The notes: a model not told the origin generated them from the sequence alone. Positions 36,879 to 46,268 are shown, counted from the stretch's first letter. The stretch is 64,000 nt of DNA from Altericroceibacterium spongiae (GCF_003610805.1 NZ_RAPF01000006.1:248001-312000), one strand, 5' to 3'. A program made the numbers and translations.

Positions 36879-37754
36879 ATGATTTCTGATGAAACCTATA
36901 CTCTGTCCAACGGGGTAAAAATTCCGAAGCTTGGTCTCGGCACATGGATGATTGAAGATGACAAGGTTGCACAGCTGGTGCAGGAAGCCGTCAAACTCGG
37001 TTACCGTCATTTCGATACGGCGCAGGCTTATGAGAATGAGCGCGGCGTGGGCGAAGGCCTGCGCAATTGTGGCGTGGCCCGCGATGAGTTGTTCCTGACA
37101 ACCAAGCTCGATGCAGGGATCAAGAACTTCGCAGACGCCAGGGCTGCGATTGACGGTTCATTGCAGACACTGGGCCTCGATACTATCGACATGATGATTA
37201 TTCACAGCCCGCAACCCTGGACGGAATTTCGTGAAGGTGAACACTTCTTCGAAGGCAATCTCGAAGCATGGCGCGCGCTGGAAGAGGCGCATAAGGCCGG
37301 GAAACTCCGTGCAATCGGCGTTTCCAACTTCGAAAAGATCGATCTCGATAATATTATCGATAACGGCTCGGTAAAGCCGGCGGTCAATCAGATCCTCGCT
37401 CATGTCAGCAACACGCCTTTCGAACTGATCGACTATACCAAGAGTAAGGATATTCTGGTCGAAGCGTATTCTCCGGTCGGTCACGGTGAAATTCTGAAGA
37501 ACAAAGATCTTTCGGCTATGGCCGAGACATATGGGGTCGGTGTTGCACAATTGTGCATCCGTTATTGTCTCCAGCTCGGCCTGCTGCCCTTGCCGAAAAC
37601 GGCTACGCCGAAGCATCTGGAAAGCAATATTGCAGTGGACTTCACGATCAGCGATTCGGATATGGACGTGTTGAAAAACTTCGCACCGATCGAAGATTAT
37701 GGCGAAGCAAACTTCTTCCCCGTCTACGACAAGAGCCCTCGCAACAACAAGTAA
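36879..37754 (+). CDS. Aldo/keto reductase (diketogluconate-reductase-like)
   Basis: A 291-residue AKR-family oxidoreductase of the DkgA/prostaglandin-F-synthase-like type. Asp and Tyr of the tetrad are in HFDTAQAYENE, Lys in FLTTKLDAG, and His in MIIHSPQPW; VEAYSPVGHG and LLPLPKTATPKHLESN follow. The ATG at 36879 has GAAAGG 8 bases upstream; a GTG 9 bases earlier overlaps that ribosome-binding site and is less likely. It is transcribed separately from the other reductase, judging by the 417-bp gap. A small carbonyl compound is the likely substrate. Confidence 0.92.
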   Translation: MISDETYTLSNGVKIPKLGLGTWMIEDDKVAQLVQEAVKLGYRHFDTAQAYENERGVGEGLRNCGVARDELFLTTKLDAGIKNFADARAAIDGSLQTLGLDTIDMMIIHSPQPWTEFREGEHFFEGNLEAWRALEEAHKAGKLRAIGVSNFEKIDLDNIIDNGSVKPAVNQILAHVSNTPFELIDYTKSKDILVEAYSPVGHGEILKNKDLSAMAETYGVGVAQLCIRYCLQLGLLPLPKTATPKHLESNIAVDFTISDSDMDVLKNFAPIEDYGEANFFPVYDKSPRNNK

Positions 37755-37772
37755 GTTGCTGATATATATAAA

Positions 37773-37829
37773 TTTGCAGGCGGCTTCATGTCTTGTGGAG
37801 CTGCCTGCAAACTGGCCTTGCACCAGTTT
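37773..37829. terminator. Two adjoining hairpins after the reductase gene
   Basis: TTTGCAGGC (37773-37781) pairs with GCCTGCAAA (37803-37811), and AAACTGG (37809-37815) pairs with CCAGTTT (37823-37829). The two stems share bases 37809-37811, so they compete. No T-run follows; they may terminate or stabilise the upstream transcript. Confidence 0.45.
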
Positions 37830-37995
37830 GGGATATTCGAAGAAATACCAGTCTGGCAGGAAATGTTTGAAGTATGGAGCTCTGACAGAGCGATATAGTG
37901 TTGCTGACTATTCTGGTGAAGAAATCGGTATGTCGCCGGGTTTTCTGATGAAATTTCCCACGCTATAGCTGGCTCCTGAATATCCGGGAGCTGTT

Positions 37996-38733
37996 ATGAC
38001 GCTGTTTCTTATACTTTTGATCGCCATCGCGGTCTGGCTGTTTATTTCCTATAATAAGTTACGTGCGCTGGCCGAGAATGTGAAGCGGCGACAGGCGAAT
38101 ATTGCCGCTACGGTGAAGAAGCGGCACGATATCGCTCAGCGTTTGTCCGACATTGCGGCGAGTTATGGCGATCATGAGAAGCTCACGCATTTCACTGTGG
38201 TGGAAGGCGAACAGAACATGCATGAGGCCAGCGCGGCGGCTGCCGATGCTGCGCGGGTCATCGGTAATGTCCAGATGCTTGCCAATCGCTTTCCCGAACT
38301 CAAAGCCAATGCGACCTATCAGCAACTGATGGTTCAGCTCGATGAGATCGAAAGCACGATCCTCGAACGGCGTGAAGCTTATAATGAGGCGGCGCAAAAC
38401 TATAATGCGACGCGCGGCAGCCTTCCGCATCTTTTCTATGCCGATGCTCTGGGATTTACCGAGGCTCCTTATTTTGCGGTGGATGATGGCGGTGCCGAGC
38501 AAATGGCCTCATTTCGCACAGACGATGGCAAGATCCTGCGCGAAACGATGGGCCGTATGGCCAATCTGGCCACGACGCATGCACAAAGTGCAGCCGAACG
38601 GATCAAAGCCACCAATGACCAGTTGCGCAACGGCGAGGCTGGTAGCGGTGAGGCGGCACCCGATGGCGGTTCTGCTGCCGGACATTCCTCAGAAGGCAGT
38701 GAGGCCGATAAGGCGGATAAGTCCGCCAGCTAA
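37996..38733 (+). CDS. LemA family protein
   Basis: A 245-residue protein with one N-terminal membrane segment (about residues 2-20), then the LemA helical bundle: YNKLRALAENVKRRQANI, NVQMLANRFPELKANATYQQLMVQLDEIE, and YNEAAQNYNATRGSLP. The tail (about 205-245) is Gly/Ser/Ala-rich and charged. LemA proteins sit on the inner membrane with their bundle exposed; their function is unclear. It is not next to the TPM-domain genes that often accompany lemA. The gene is monocistronic and ends at a strong terminator. Confidence 0.9.
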   Translation: MTLFLILLIAIAVWLFISYNKLRALAENVKRRQANIAATVKKRHDIAQRLSDIAASYGDHEKLTHFTVVEGEQNMHEASAAAADAARVIGNVQMLANRFPELKANATYQQLMVQLDEIESTILERREAYNEAAQNYNATRGSLPHLFYADALGFTEAPYFAVDDGGAEQMASFRTDDGKILRETMGRMANLATTHAQSAAERIKATNDQLRNGEAGSGEAAPDGGSAAGHSSEGSEADKADKSAS

Positions 38734-38747
38734 TCATAAAGATACTC

Positions 38748-38780
38748 CTGCCAGCCAGAAACGGCGTTTCTGGCTGGCAG
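38748..38780. terminator. Intrinsic terminator between convergent lemA and GMC genes
   Basis: CTGCCAGCCAGAAA (38748-38761) pairs perfectly with TTTCTGGCTGGCAG (38767-38780) around a 5-base loop. It lies between convergent genes and can end both transcripts. Confidence 0.8.
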
Positions 38781-38797
38781 AATAAAAGCGATAGCAA

Positions 38798-40399
38798 TCA
38801 GGCCTGCCGGAGAAAATCGGCCGCGCGCTCACCGATCATGATACAGGCGGCATTGGTATTGCCGCCGACAATGCGCGGCATGACCGAAGCATCGGCAATA
38901 CGCAGCCCTTCAATGCCCCGTACACGCAGTTTTTCGTCGCAAACGGCGTCAGTCCCGGTTCCCATGGCGCAGGTGCCGACAGGGTGCATCGCTGTGTTGA
39001 CGGCATTGCGCAGCCAGTCATCCATTTCCTGTTCGCTCTCCACGCCGGGGCCGGGGAAGGTTTCGCCCGAGAGCAGTTCCGCAAGAGGAGGGGTGGCGAA
39101 TAGCGCGCGCATTTGCGGGATCACGCGACGGAAAAAGGCGCGGTCGCCTTCGGTGCTCAGAATATTGGTGAGGATACGCGGCGGTTGTTGCGGATCGGCA
39201 GAGGCCAGCTTGACCCATCCGCGGCTTTCAGGGCGGAGCTGAACACAGGCCATCGCGACCGTATCTTCGATATGTTTGCGCCATAGTGGCCCCCATAGCC
39301 GGGCCATGATAGTGGTGGGCTGGAACAGACATTGTGCATCGGGCCGTTCAAGCTCGGGGCGCGTCTTCACGAAACCATTGGCGATGACCGGCAGGCTGGC
39401 AATGAGTCCCTTATGCCCCGTCATCCAGCGCAGGACGGAAAGCGCCATCCGGTCGATCCGCAAGTCGGGGTTGAGAGTATATTCATGCTGCGCGCGGTAA
39501 ATCATCGCAATTGAGGGATGATCCTGTAAATTCCGGCCGACACCCGGCAGATCGTGCACCACGTCGATTCCATGTTCGCGAAGTTCTTCGGCCGGACCGA
39601 TGCCGGAAAGCATCATCAGTTGCGGTGTGTTGAAAGTGCCGCCCGACAGGATAATCTCGCGATTGGCAGAGAGGCGTTTAGGGCCTGTACCGTCATTGAA
39701 GTGAACGGCTATGGCACGCCCGTTCTCGACCTCTATTTTCGTGACATAGGCACCGGTAATCACTTTGAGATTAGAACGCCGCATGGCGGGCCGGAGAAAG
39801 CGGGCCGCAGTGCTGCCCCTCGTGCCGTCATGCACAGAGAGATCGGGCGTACTCCACCCTTCCTGTTCGGCCCCGTGATAATCGGCCATATAGCGATAGC
39901 CGGCATTTTCGAGCGTCTGTTCGAAAACCGGATGCAATTTCATGGTTGCAGGGTGTTTGCTGATCGTCAGCGGGCCGCCTTTGCCGTGATAATGATCTTC
40001 AGGTCCCCAGTGATCTTCCGATTTCTTAAAAAAGGGCAGCACATCGTCATATCCCCAGCCGGCAAGGCCAAGCTGGCGCCATTCATCGTAGTCGCGCGCA
40101 TGGCCACGGGCATAGAGCATGCCGTTTATGAGCGATGACCCGCCGAGCCCCTTGCCGCGCGGCTGGCGCAGGCGGCGATTATTGGCGTGCGGTTCTTCTT
40201 CGCCCTGATAATTCCAGTTATAGCGTTTATCTGCCATCACCTGCGGGAAGGCGAGCGGCATGACGAGCTTGATCGCTTTTTCATTCCTGCCCGCTTCGAT
40301 CAGCGCAACGCGGATGGCCGGATCTTCGGAAAGCCGGGCGGCGACAACCGCACCGGACGATCCACCGCCCACAACGATATAATCTGGCTTTGCGGACAT
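38798..40399 (-). CDS. GMC family FAD-dependent oxidoreductase (second of a pair)
   Basis: A 533-residue flavoenzyme of the glucose-methanol-choline family. FAD motif YIVVGGGSSGAVVAARLSED at the N-terminus, GMC signature RGKGLGGSSLINGMLYARG, second signature GGTFNTPQLMMLSGIGP, active-site His in NTAMHPVGTCAMG, and Asn in GGNTNAACIMIGE. It oxidises a primary alcohol to an aldehyde, as in choline, polyethylene glycol or terpene alcohol dehydrogenases. It follows the other GMC gene with a one-base overlap (TGATG). An aldehyde dehydrogenase lies divergently upstream, which fits an alcohol to acid route. Confidence 0.93.
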   Translation of the reverse strand: MSAKPDYIVVGGGSSGAVVAARLSEDPAIRVALIEAGRNEKAIKLVMPLAFPQVMADKRYNWNYQGEEEPHANNRRLRQPRGKGLGGSSLINGMLYARGHARDYDEWRQLGLAGWGYDDVLPFFKKSEDHWGPEDHYHGKGGPLTISKHPATMKLHPVFEQTLENAGYRYMADYHGAEQEGWSTPDLSVHDGTRGSTAARFLRPAMRRSNLKVITGAYVTKIEVENGRAIAVHFNDGTGPKRLSANREIILSGGTFNTPQLMMLSGIGPAEELREHGIDVVHDLPGVGRNLQDHPSIAMIYRAQHEYTLNPDLRIDRMALSVLRWMTGHKGLIASLPVIANGFVKTRPELERPDAQCLFQPTTIMARLWGPLWRKHIEDTVAMACVQLRPESRGWVKLASADPQQPPRILTNILSTEGDRAFFRRVIPQMRALFATPPLAELLSGETFPGPGVESEQEMDDWLRNAVNTAMHPVGTCAMGTGTDAVCDEKLRVRGIEGLRIADASVMPRIVGGNTNAACIMIGERAADFLRQA

Positions 40400-42048
40400 C
40401 AGGCGGCCTCCGTTTCGGGTGTCTCGTCAGCGGGCAGGCTGCGCCCGTGAATAATATCGCTCGCCTTTTCGGCGATCATGATGGTTGGCCCGTTCGTGTT
40501 GGCGCCGGGCACATCGGGCATGATCGAAGCATCGACCACGCGCAGGCCTTCCGTGCCAATCACCCGCAATTGCGGATCGACGACGCTGTGCGAGCCAATG
40601 CCCATGGCACAGGTGCCGACAGGGTGCTGTGTGACACCGGCGGTTGCGCGAATATGGGCGTCCAGCGCTTCATCGCTCCGGCAGTCGGCACCGGGCAGAA
40701 TTTCTTCTTTGACGAGCGAGGCCTGCGGCTGAGTGGCATAGATTTCGCGCACCATTCGGATGCCGGCCCGGACGGTGGCAAAATCGGCTTCATTGTCGAA
40801 CAGGTTAAAGCGGATTGCCGGCAGATCGTGCGGGTCGGAGGATTTCAGCCGAACGGACCCGCGCGCTTGCGGATGGAGCAGGATAACATCGGCGGAAAGA
40901 ACATGGGGCGGTTCTTTGCGGAAACCGGGGAACCACAGATCCGATCCGATTTTCACCGGATTGGCGAAAAGCTGGATATCGGGCCTGTCGAGCCGGGAAT
41001 CGGTGCGCAGCATGGGATTGGCGCTGTTGACCTGCCGCGAGAAAGGGCCGGTGCCGAACAGGTACCAGCGAATAACCGACATAGCCGCCCGGTCGAACCG
41101 GAGCTGATTGACGAAAGTGATCCGCCCATTGGCAGCGAATTCCACTGGCACGCGGGGATGTTCGGAAAGGTTGCCGCCGACACCGGGGCGGTCGAGCAGC
41201 ACATCTATGCCTCGTTCGCGCAAATGGTCCGCCGGGCCGATACCCGAAAGCATCAGCAATTGCGGTGAATTGTAGGAGCCGCCGCACAGAATGACTTCAC
41301 GCCCTGCTTTCACAATCTCGACCGCACCATTGCTTTCCGTCTCCACCCCGACCGCCCTTTTGCCTTCGAACAGAACGCGGCGGGTAAGTGTATCGGTGCG
41401 CACAGTGAGGTTAGGGCGGTCCATAGCGGGTTTGAGATAGGTCTCATATGTTGATGCACGGCGACCTTTCTCATCGATCGTCAGTTCGACCCGGGACGCG
41501 CCTTCTTCATTACCCGAATGAATATCTTCGGTGATCGGATAACCCGCCCGCTCAATGGCTTCCATCAATTCGTAATGCAGCAGATGCCGATCCGAATTGC
41601 GGGCAATGGGCAAGGGCCCTTCGCCACCATGCACATCGTCCGATCCGCGCCAGCTGCGCTCCAGTCGCCGGAAATAAGGCGCCACTTCGGCATGGCTCCA
41701 GCCGCGGCATCCCTTCTGCGCCCAGCCGTCGAAATCGCGGCTATGGCCCCGCATATAGACCATTCCGTTGATCGAGGATGAGCCGCCCAGCATCTTGCCG
41801 CGCGGCAAAGGCAAAACGCGATCGTTGCAATACGGTTCGGGCTCACTGCGCATTGGCCAGGTATATTTCGGATTGAGCAGCGCTTTCAGAAAGCCGAGCG
41901 GCATGCGAATCAGAAAATTCTCCGACTTCTCTTTTCCGCCACCCGCTTCCAGCAGCAGCACACGCACATTCGGGTCCTCGGTCAGCCTTGCGGCGAGCAC
42001 CGATCCGGCAGAGCCTGCGCCCACGATGATATAATCGTATTCGCTCAA
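40399..42048 (-). CDS. GMC family FAD-dependent oxidoreductase (first of a pair)
   Basis: A 549-residue GMC alcohol dehydrogenase. The FAD motif is YIIVGAGSAGSVLAARL, then RGKMLGGSSSINGMVYMRGH, GGSYNSPQLLMLSGIGP, His in VTQHPVGTCAMG and Asn in PGANTNGPTIMIAEKASD. It differs enough from the downstream GMC protein to suggest a different substrate range. The start is TTG at 42048 with GAGAGGA upstream. A dyad in the shared promoter region (42087-42101) probably controls this operon and the divergent aldehyde dehydrogenase. It resembles enzymes named choline or polyethylene-glycol dehydrogenase, but the substrate is not readable. Confidence 0.93.
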   Translation of the reverse strand: MSEYDYIIVGAGSAGSVLAARLTEDPNVRVLLLEAGGGKEKSENFLIRMPLGFLKALLNPKYTWPMRSEPEPYCNDRVLPLPRGKMLGGSSSINGMVYMRGHSRDFDGWAQKGCRGWSHAEVAPYFRRLERSWRGSDDVHGGEGPLPIARNSDRHLLHYELMEAIERAGYPITEDIHSGNEEGASRVELTIDEKGRRASTYETYLKPAMDRPNLTVRTDTLTRRVLFEGKRAVGVETESNGAVEIVKAGREVILCGGSYNSPQLLMLSGIGPADHLRERGIDVLLDRPGVGGNLSEHPRVPVEFAANGRITFVNQLRFDRAAMSVIRWYLFGTGPFSRQVNSANPMLRTDSRLDRPDIQLFANPVKIGSDLWFPGFRKEPPHVLSADVILLHPQARGSVRLKSSDPHDLPAIRFNLFDNEADFATVRAGIRMVREIYATQPQASLVKEEILPGADCRSDEALDAHIRATAGVTQHPVGTCAMGIGSHSVVDPQLRVIGTEGLRVVDASIMPDVPGANTNGPTIMIAEKASDIIHGRSLPADETPETEAA

Positions 42049-42086
42049 TGGAACATCCTCTCACAATCTGGCACCGGATTTTTATG

Positions 42087-42101
42087 GTAAGTGGTGCTTA
42101 C
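42087..42101. promoter_or_regulatory. Dyad between the GMC pair and the aldehyde dehydrogenase
   Basis: GTAAGTGGTGCTTAC has perfect 5-bp arms (GTAAG/CTTAC) around 5 bases. It is near the middle of the 106-bp divergent promoter region, so it may be the operator for both units. It is not a copy of the 19-bp LysR dyad. Confidence 0.45.
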
Positions 42102-42154
42102 AATTCTTATGCCTCTATTCGAGACAGGTCACAAGCATTGGGAGAGAGTCAATT

Positions 42155-43657
42155 ATGAATGAAGATCTGAACAGCCGTGTTGAGGCGCTTAAGGCGCAGT
42201 GGAGCAAGGCTCCGGCGAAAATGCTGATCGGTGGTGAATGGCGCGAATCACAAAGCGGCGAGACATTCACAACCGAGAATCCGGCCGATGGAACTATTCT
42301 GTCGGAAGTCGCCGCTGCCGGGCAGGCCGATATCGACGCTGCTGTGGCTGCTGCGCGCAAGGCCTTCGAAACCGGACCCTGGCCGCAGATGAAACCCGAC
42401 CAGCGGGCCAAATTGCTGCTCAATCTGGCCGATCTGATGGAGAAACATGGCGATGAGCTGGCTTTGATCGAAACGCTCGATGTCGGGCGGCCGATTCAGT
42501 TCAGCCGGATGATCGATGTCGGCGGTTCGGTGGGGCAATTGCGCTACAACGCCGGCTGGGCCACTAAGATTACCGGCGAAACGCATGAAGTTTCCGCGCC
42601 GGGCGAGTGGTTGTCCTATGTGCTGCGCGAACCGATCGGAGTCTGCGCACAGATTGTACCGTGGAACTTCCCGCTGGTTATGGCGGTGGGCAAACTTGCT
42701 CCTGCGCTGGCGGCGGGTTGTACCATTGTACTCAAGCCGGCTGAGCAGACGCCGCTTTCAACACTGCGTCTTGGTCAGTTGATTCAGGAAGCGGGTATTC
42801 CCGAAGGCGTGGTGAATATCGTTACCGGGTTGGGACGCACCGCCGGTGCGGCGCTGGCATCGCATATGGATGTCGACAAGGTCGCCTTTACGGGATCGAC
42901 CGCCACGGGCCGCGCTATCATCGACGCGTCCAAAACCAATTTCAAGCGCGTCCAGCTCGAACTGGGCGGGAAATCGCCGACTTTCATCTTTGCCGATGCG
43001 GATCTGGCGAAAGCGATTCCAGCCGCTGCGATGGGTATCTTCTTCAATGCCGGACAGGTCTGTGCGGCAGGATCGCGCCTGTTCGTGGCCGAAGAAGTGG
43101 CCGATCAGGTGCTTGAAGGCATCGCCGGAATGGCAAAGGCTCTGAAAGTCGGCCATACGCTCGATCCCGATACTGTAATCGGCCCGCTTGTTAGTGAGAG
43201 CCAGCTGGATCGGGTAACAGGCTATATTCAGTCAGGGCAGGCCGAAGGGGCCGATGTGCTGGTCGGTGGCCAGCGCAAGGACGGCGAGGGCTGGTATGTC
43301 GAACCGACCGTTCTGGTGGAAACCGAAGCCTCGATGAAAGTCCGCAAGGAAGAGATTTTCGGACCGGTTCTGTGCGCTGCACGTTTCAAAGCCGAAGAGG
43401 ATGTGGAACGGCTGGCGGCTTACGGCAATGAGACCGAATTCGGCCTCGCCGCATCGATTTATACCAGCGATATCACCAAGGCACATAAGCTGGCACGTCG
43501 CCTGAAAGCGGGCTCTGTTCGCATCAACGGCTCGCCGGGAGTCGATCCTGCTCTGCCGCTTGGCGGATACAAGGCCAGCGGCTGGGGTCGTGAAAACGGC
43601 AAGGCCGGAATCGAAGCCTATACCGAGCTGAAATCGGTCACTGTCGGTCTTGGCTGA
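42155..43657 (+). CDS. Aldehyde dehydrogenase
   Basis: A 500-residue NAD-dependent aldehyde dehydrogenase: VPWNFPLVMAVGKLAPALAAGC, FTGSTATGRAI, base Glu in LELGGKSPTFIFADADL, nucleophile Cys in FNAGQVCAAGSRLF, and the C-terminal PLGGYKASGWGRENG. It is of the type annotated as phenylacetaldehyde, geranial or gamma-glutamylaminobutyraldehyde dehydrogenase. A good ribosome-binding site (GGGAGAG) precedes the ATG. By position, divergent from two GMC alcohol dehydrogenases, it should oxidise the aldehyde they make. It could also serve the aminoaldehyde step of the region at 18-33 kb, but lacks that regulon's dyad. A terminator follows. Confidence 0.93.
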   Translation: MNEDLNSRVEALKAQWSKAPAKMLIGGEWRESQSGETFTTENPADGTILSEVAAAGQADIDAAVAAARKAFETGPWPQMKPDQRAKLLLNLADLMEKHGDELALIETLDVGRPIQFSRMIDVGGSVGQLRYNAGWATKITGETHEVSAPGEWLSYVLREPIGVCAQIVPWNFPLVMAVGKLAPALAAGCTIVLKPAEQTPLSTLRLGQLIQEAGIPEGVVNIVTGLGRTAGAALASHMDVDKVAFTGSTATGRAIIDASKTNFKRVQLELGGKSPTFIFADADLAKAIPAAAMGIFFNAGQVCAAGSRLFVAEEVADQVLEGIAGMAKALKVGHTLDPDTVIGPLVSESQLDRVTGYIQSGQAEGADVLVGGQRKDGEGWYVEPTVLVETEASMKVRKEEIFGPVLCAARFKAEEDVERLAAYGNETEFGLAASIYTSDITKAHKLARRLKAGSVRINGSPGVDPALPLGGYKASGWGRENGKAGIEAYTELKSVTVGLG

Positions 43658-43680
43658 GATGCTTAACTGACCGGATCGAT

Positions 43681-43724
43681 AATGCGCCATGTCAAGGTCT
43701 GCCGGGCCGGGCATGGCGCATTTT
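43681..43724 (+). terminator. Intrinsic terminator after the aldehyde dehydrogenase gene
   Basis: AATGCGCCATG (43681-43691) pairs perfectly with CATGGCGCATT (43712-43722), followed by TT. The 20-base loop is GC-rich and can form an inner stem. Confidence 0.8.
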
Positions 43725-43925
43725 CCGGGCACGATATCGTCCCTTTCGGAATCATGCAGCCAGCCTCTGCCCAGGCACGATAGGTGAGTGCAGCTCATCG
43801 GTGCAGGAAACAGTCCGGGACTTTTCCATTGTTCCGACTGAACCTAACTAATGGATTTCAGCGATCATCCCGCGCAGTCCGCATGTCGGCGGTGCGCGCT
43901 CGCCTGTCCATAGAGTTTTGCCGAT

Positions 43926-45113
43926 ATGTCTGACGCACACCACTTCATGACGCGCAAAAGCGCGATAGCTCTCGGCGCACTCGCATTGGGCGCCTTTGCC
44001 ATTTCCACCTCGGAATTTGCGAGCATGGGGCTCTTGCCGCTCTATGCCGAGGGGCTGAATCTGAGCATACCGGCGGCGACGAATGGCATCACAGCCTATG
44101 CGCTGGGGGTGACGATCGGCGCACCGCTTCTCACCATAGCTGCGGCGCGGCTTAACAAGAAGGTGCTGCTGATCGCGCTGATGGGGCTGGCCTGTCTTGC
44201 CAATCTGCTGACGGCCTTGTCCGGTGATATGCTGTCGCTGGTCGCTGCCCGTTTTATGAGCGGTTTGCCGCAGGGGGTCTATTTTGGTGCCGCTTCGGTA
44301 GTGGCGACCCGGATCGTCGGGCCGGAGCGGGCGGGCAGGGCGGTATCGCTGGTTTTCTTCGGGATCTCGGTTGCAACCATTGCCGGGGCCCCGGTGGGAA
44401 CCTTCATCGGCCAGCAGAGTGACTGGCGCGCAGCTTATGTCGCGATTGCTCTTCTCGGGTTGTTCGCTGCCATGTGTCTTGTTTTCGCCATTCCTCAGCG
44501 ATCCGATATGCAGGGCAGTTCCGTTATACAGGAACTGACATCGCTACGCCGCTGGAATGTATGGATCATGGTCCTGTTCGGGTCTTTCGCCGTATCCAGC
44601 CTGTTCGCTATCTATACCTTTATCGGACCGCTGGTGACCGATGTCGCGGGAATGAGCAGCGAGATGACGCCCGTGGCACAGGTTCTGATCGGTTTCGGCA
44701 TTGCGCTTGGTGCGCTTTACGGGGGCGGTCTGGCGGATCGCTATCGTTTTCGTGCGCTCATCCTGGCCCTGATGGCGGCGATGGCGGCTATGGTGGTGAT
44801 GTATGCGGTTGCGCCTTATCCAGTCGGTCTTCTTGTCACTCTGTTTGTGACAACCTTCCTGCTGAATTCCGCCGTACCCTCCATCACGGTGCGGATGATG
44901 GAAATGGCACCCGAATCGCCGACCATGATGGGCGCACTCAACATGGCCGCTTTCAACATCGCCAATGCGGTGGGCGCGGTAGCCGGAGCGGTGACTGTCG
45001 ATGCAGGGCTGGGGCTGCGCTCTCCGATCCTGGCCGGTTTCGGCCTGACGGGTTGCGCCCTTCTGATCCTGGCAGCGGCCTGGCGCCATCTGCGTCGGCA
45101 CGCGGCCGGGTGA
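43926..45113 (+). CDS. MFS transporter, DHA1 (12-TMS, AraJ/YdhP-like) type
   Basis: A 395-residue inner-membrane transporter with about 12 hydrophobic segments. LALGAFAISTSEFASMGLLPLYAEGL in the first helix region is typical of the AraJ/YdhP/PbuE group of drug or nucleoside exporters, and RFMSGLPQGVYFGAASVVATRIVGPERAGRAVSLVFFG follows in the fourth and fifth segments. It probably exports a small molecule with proton exchange. It is a single-gene unit, convergent with purQ, and ends before a palindrome and a terminator. Confidence 0.9.
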   Translation: MSDAHHFMTRKSAIALGALALGAFAISTSEFASMGLLPLYAEGLNLSIPAATNGITAYALGVTIGAPLLTIAAARLNKKVLLIALMGLACLANLLTALSGDMLSLVAARFMSGLPQGVYFGAASVVATRIVGPERAGRAVSLVFFGISVATIAGAPVGTFIGQQSDWRAAYVAIALLGLFAAMCLVFAIPQRSDMQGSSVIQELTSLRRWNVWIMVLFGSFAVSSLFAIYTFIGPLVTDVAGMSSEMTPVAQVLIGFGIALGALYGGGLADRYRFRALILALMAAMAAMVVMYAVAPYPVGLLVTLFVTTFLLNSAVPSITVRMMEMAPESPTMMGALNMAAFNIANAVGAVAGAVTVDAGLGLRSPILAGFGLTGCALLILAAAWRHLRRHAAG

Positions 45114-45118
45114 TCGGG

Positions 45119-45133
45119 TTGTCAGTCTGACAA
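45119..45133. repeat. 15-bp perfect palindrome after the MFS gene
   Basis: TTGTCAGTCTGACAA, with 7-bp arms around one base, begins 5 bases after the MFS stop codon. It is too short-looped for an ordinary terminator; it could be a protein-binding site or part of the 3' end. Confidence 0.4.
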
Positions 45134-45167
45134 TTGCGGATATGCCTGGAAGGAAGGCTCGATTATG

Positions 45168-45196
45168 CCCGATGCGGTGACCCCCGCATCGGGTTT
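45168..45196. terminator. Terminator between convergent MFS and purQ genes
   Basis: CCCGATGCGG (45168-45177) pairs perfectly with CCGCATCGGG (45184-45193), loop of 6, followed by TTT. Confidence 0.75.
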
Positions 45197-45239
45197 GGCA
45201 ATCCGCATATGCCGATTATGCCGCAGAGCGGGCGCAGGA

Positions 45240-45917
45240 TCAGGCTGCCACGAGCCCTTTTACCGCGCTTTCGAACAAAGCACGGCCGTCGGTGCCGCCG
45301 TGAATGGTTTCCACCGCCCGTTCGGGATGCGGCATCATGCCCAGCACATTGCCCGCTTCATTGAGCACGCCGGCAATATCGCGGCGTGAGCCGTTGCAGG
45401 CTTCGGCATAGCGGAAAGCGACGCGGCCTTCGCCTTCCAGCCGGTCCAGCATATCGTCATCGGCAAAGAAATTACCATCATGATGCGCCACCGGAATGCG
45501 GATGGTTTCGCCTTTGCGATAGGCATTGGTGAAAATGGAGCTGTCATTTTCGACAATCAGCGGCACGTCGCGGCAGATGAAATGCTGGTTCGCATTGCGC
45601 ATCAGTGCGCCGGGCAGCAATTGCGCTTCGGCCAGCACCTGAAAGCCGTTGCATACGCCCAGCACTGCGACGCCGCGCGCGGCTGCTTCGATCACCGCTT
45701 TCATGATCGGGCTGCGCGCCGCCATAGCGCCCGAGCGCAGATAGTCCCCATAAGAGAAACCGCCGGGCAGAGCGATGAAATCAAGATTGTCTGGCAGAGC
45801 GGCATCGCCGTGCCAGACGCGAACCGGTGCGGTGCCGGAGACATTCTCCAGCGCGACCGCCATATCCCGGTCGCAATTGGAGCCGGGAAAGGTGATGACA
45901 GCCGAACGAAAAGCCAT
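45240..45917 (-). CDS. purQ: Phosphoribosylformylglycinamidine synthase subunit PurQ
   Basis: A 225-residue class I glutamine amidotransferase that supplies ammonia to the PurL subunit in de novo purine synthesis (FGAR to FGAM). The catalytic triad is Cys89 ([14 protein letters not shown]), His197 and Glu199 (MPHPERAVE). The N-terminus [14 protein letters not shown] is typical of PurQ. It overlaps the stop of purS by one base. purL is not in the window. This is the three-part PurS-PurQ-PurL system used by alphaproteobacteria. Confidence 0.97.
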   Translation of the reverse strand: MAFRSAVITFPGSNCDRDMAVALENVSGTAPVRVWHGDAALPDNLDFIALPGGFSYGDYLRSGAMAARSPIMKAVIEAAARGVAVLGVCNGFQVLAEAQLLPGALMRNANQHFICRDVPLIVENDSSIFTNAYRKGETIRIPVAHHDGNFFADDDMLDRLEGEGRVAFRYAEACNGSRRDIAGVLNEAGNVLGMMPHPERAVETIHGGTDGRALFESAVKGLVAA

Positions 45918-46162
45918 CAGGCGTTCTCCAGCTTTTCGATCCGGTAGTTTTCAATGACCATATTGGCGAGCAGCTTGGAGCACATCTCGTCAAGCTGGGC
46001 ATCGCTGATGTCGTCGGCGACATCGAGTTCGATCAGACGGCCGGCGCGCACATCGTTCACACCGGAAAAGCCAAGGCCTTCCAGCGCATGATGAATGGCG
46101 CGGCCCTGCGGATCGAGCACGCCGGGCTTGAGGCTGATATGGATCTGGACTTTCATCGGCAC
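45917..46162 (-). CDS. purS: Phosphoribosylformylglycinamidine synthase subunit PurS
   Basis: An 81-residue protein that bridges PurL and Pur[30 protein letters not shown] at the N-terminus is diagnostic. It is coupled to purQ by a one-base overlap. It lies 106 bp after the M16 peptidase gene, whose insertion separates it from purC. Confidence 0.96.
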   Translation of the reverse strand: MPMKVQIHISLKPGVLDPQGRAIHHALEGLGFSGVNDVRAGRLIELDVADDISDAQLDEMCSKLLANMVIENYRIEKLENA

Positions 46163-46268
46163 ATCTTTCGAATTGGAGCGGTGCTGGAGGACAGCGAATG
46201 CTGCAACGGCCTATGCCTGTACCGGGCCCCGGCTGCAAGAGGCGGCGCGGGCAAAATCGCGGTCCGTA

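Noticed and set aside
42087-42101. A fifth copy of the LysR dyad
   Set aside because: It contains TGGTG but the arms are GTAAG/CTTAC with different spacing, so it is a separate element.
38798-43657. A polyethylene glycol (peg) operon
   Set aside because: GMC and ALDH genes fit, but the receptor, permease, acyl-CoA ligase and AraC-type regulator genes of known peg operons are absent here.
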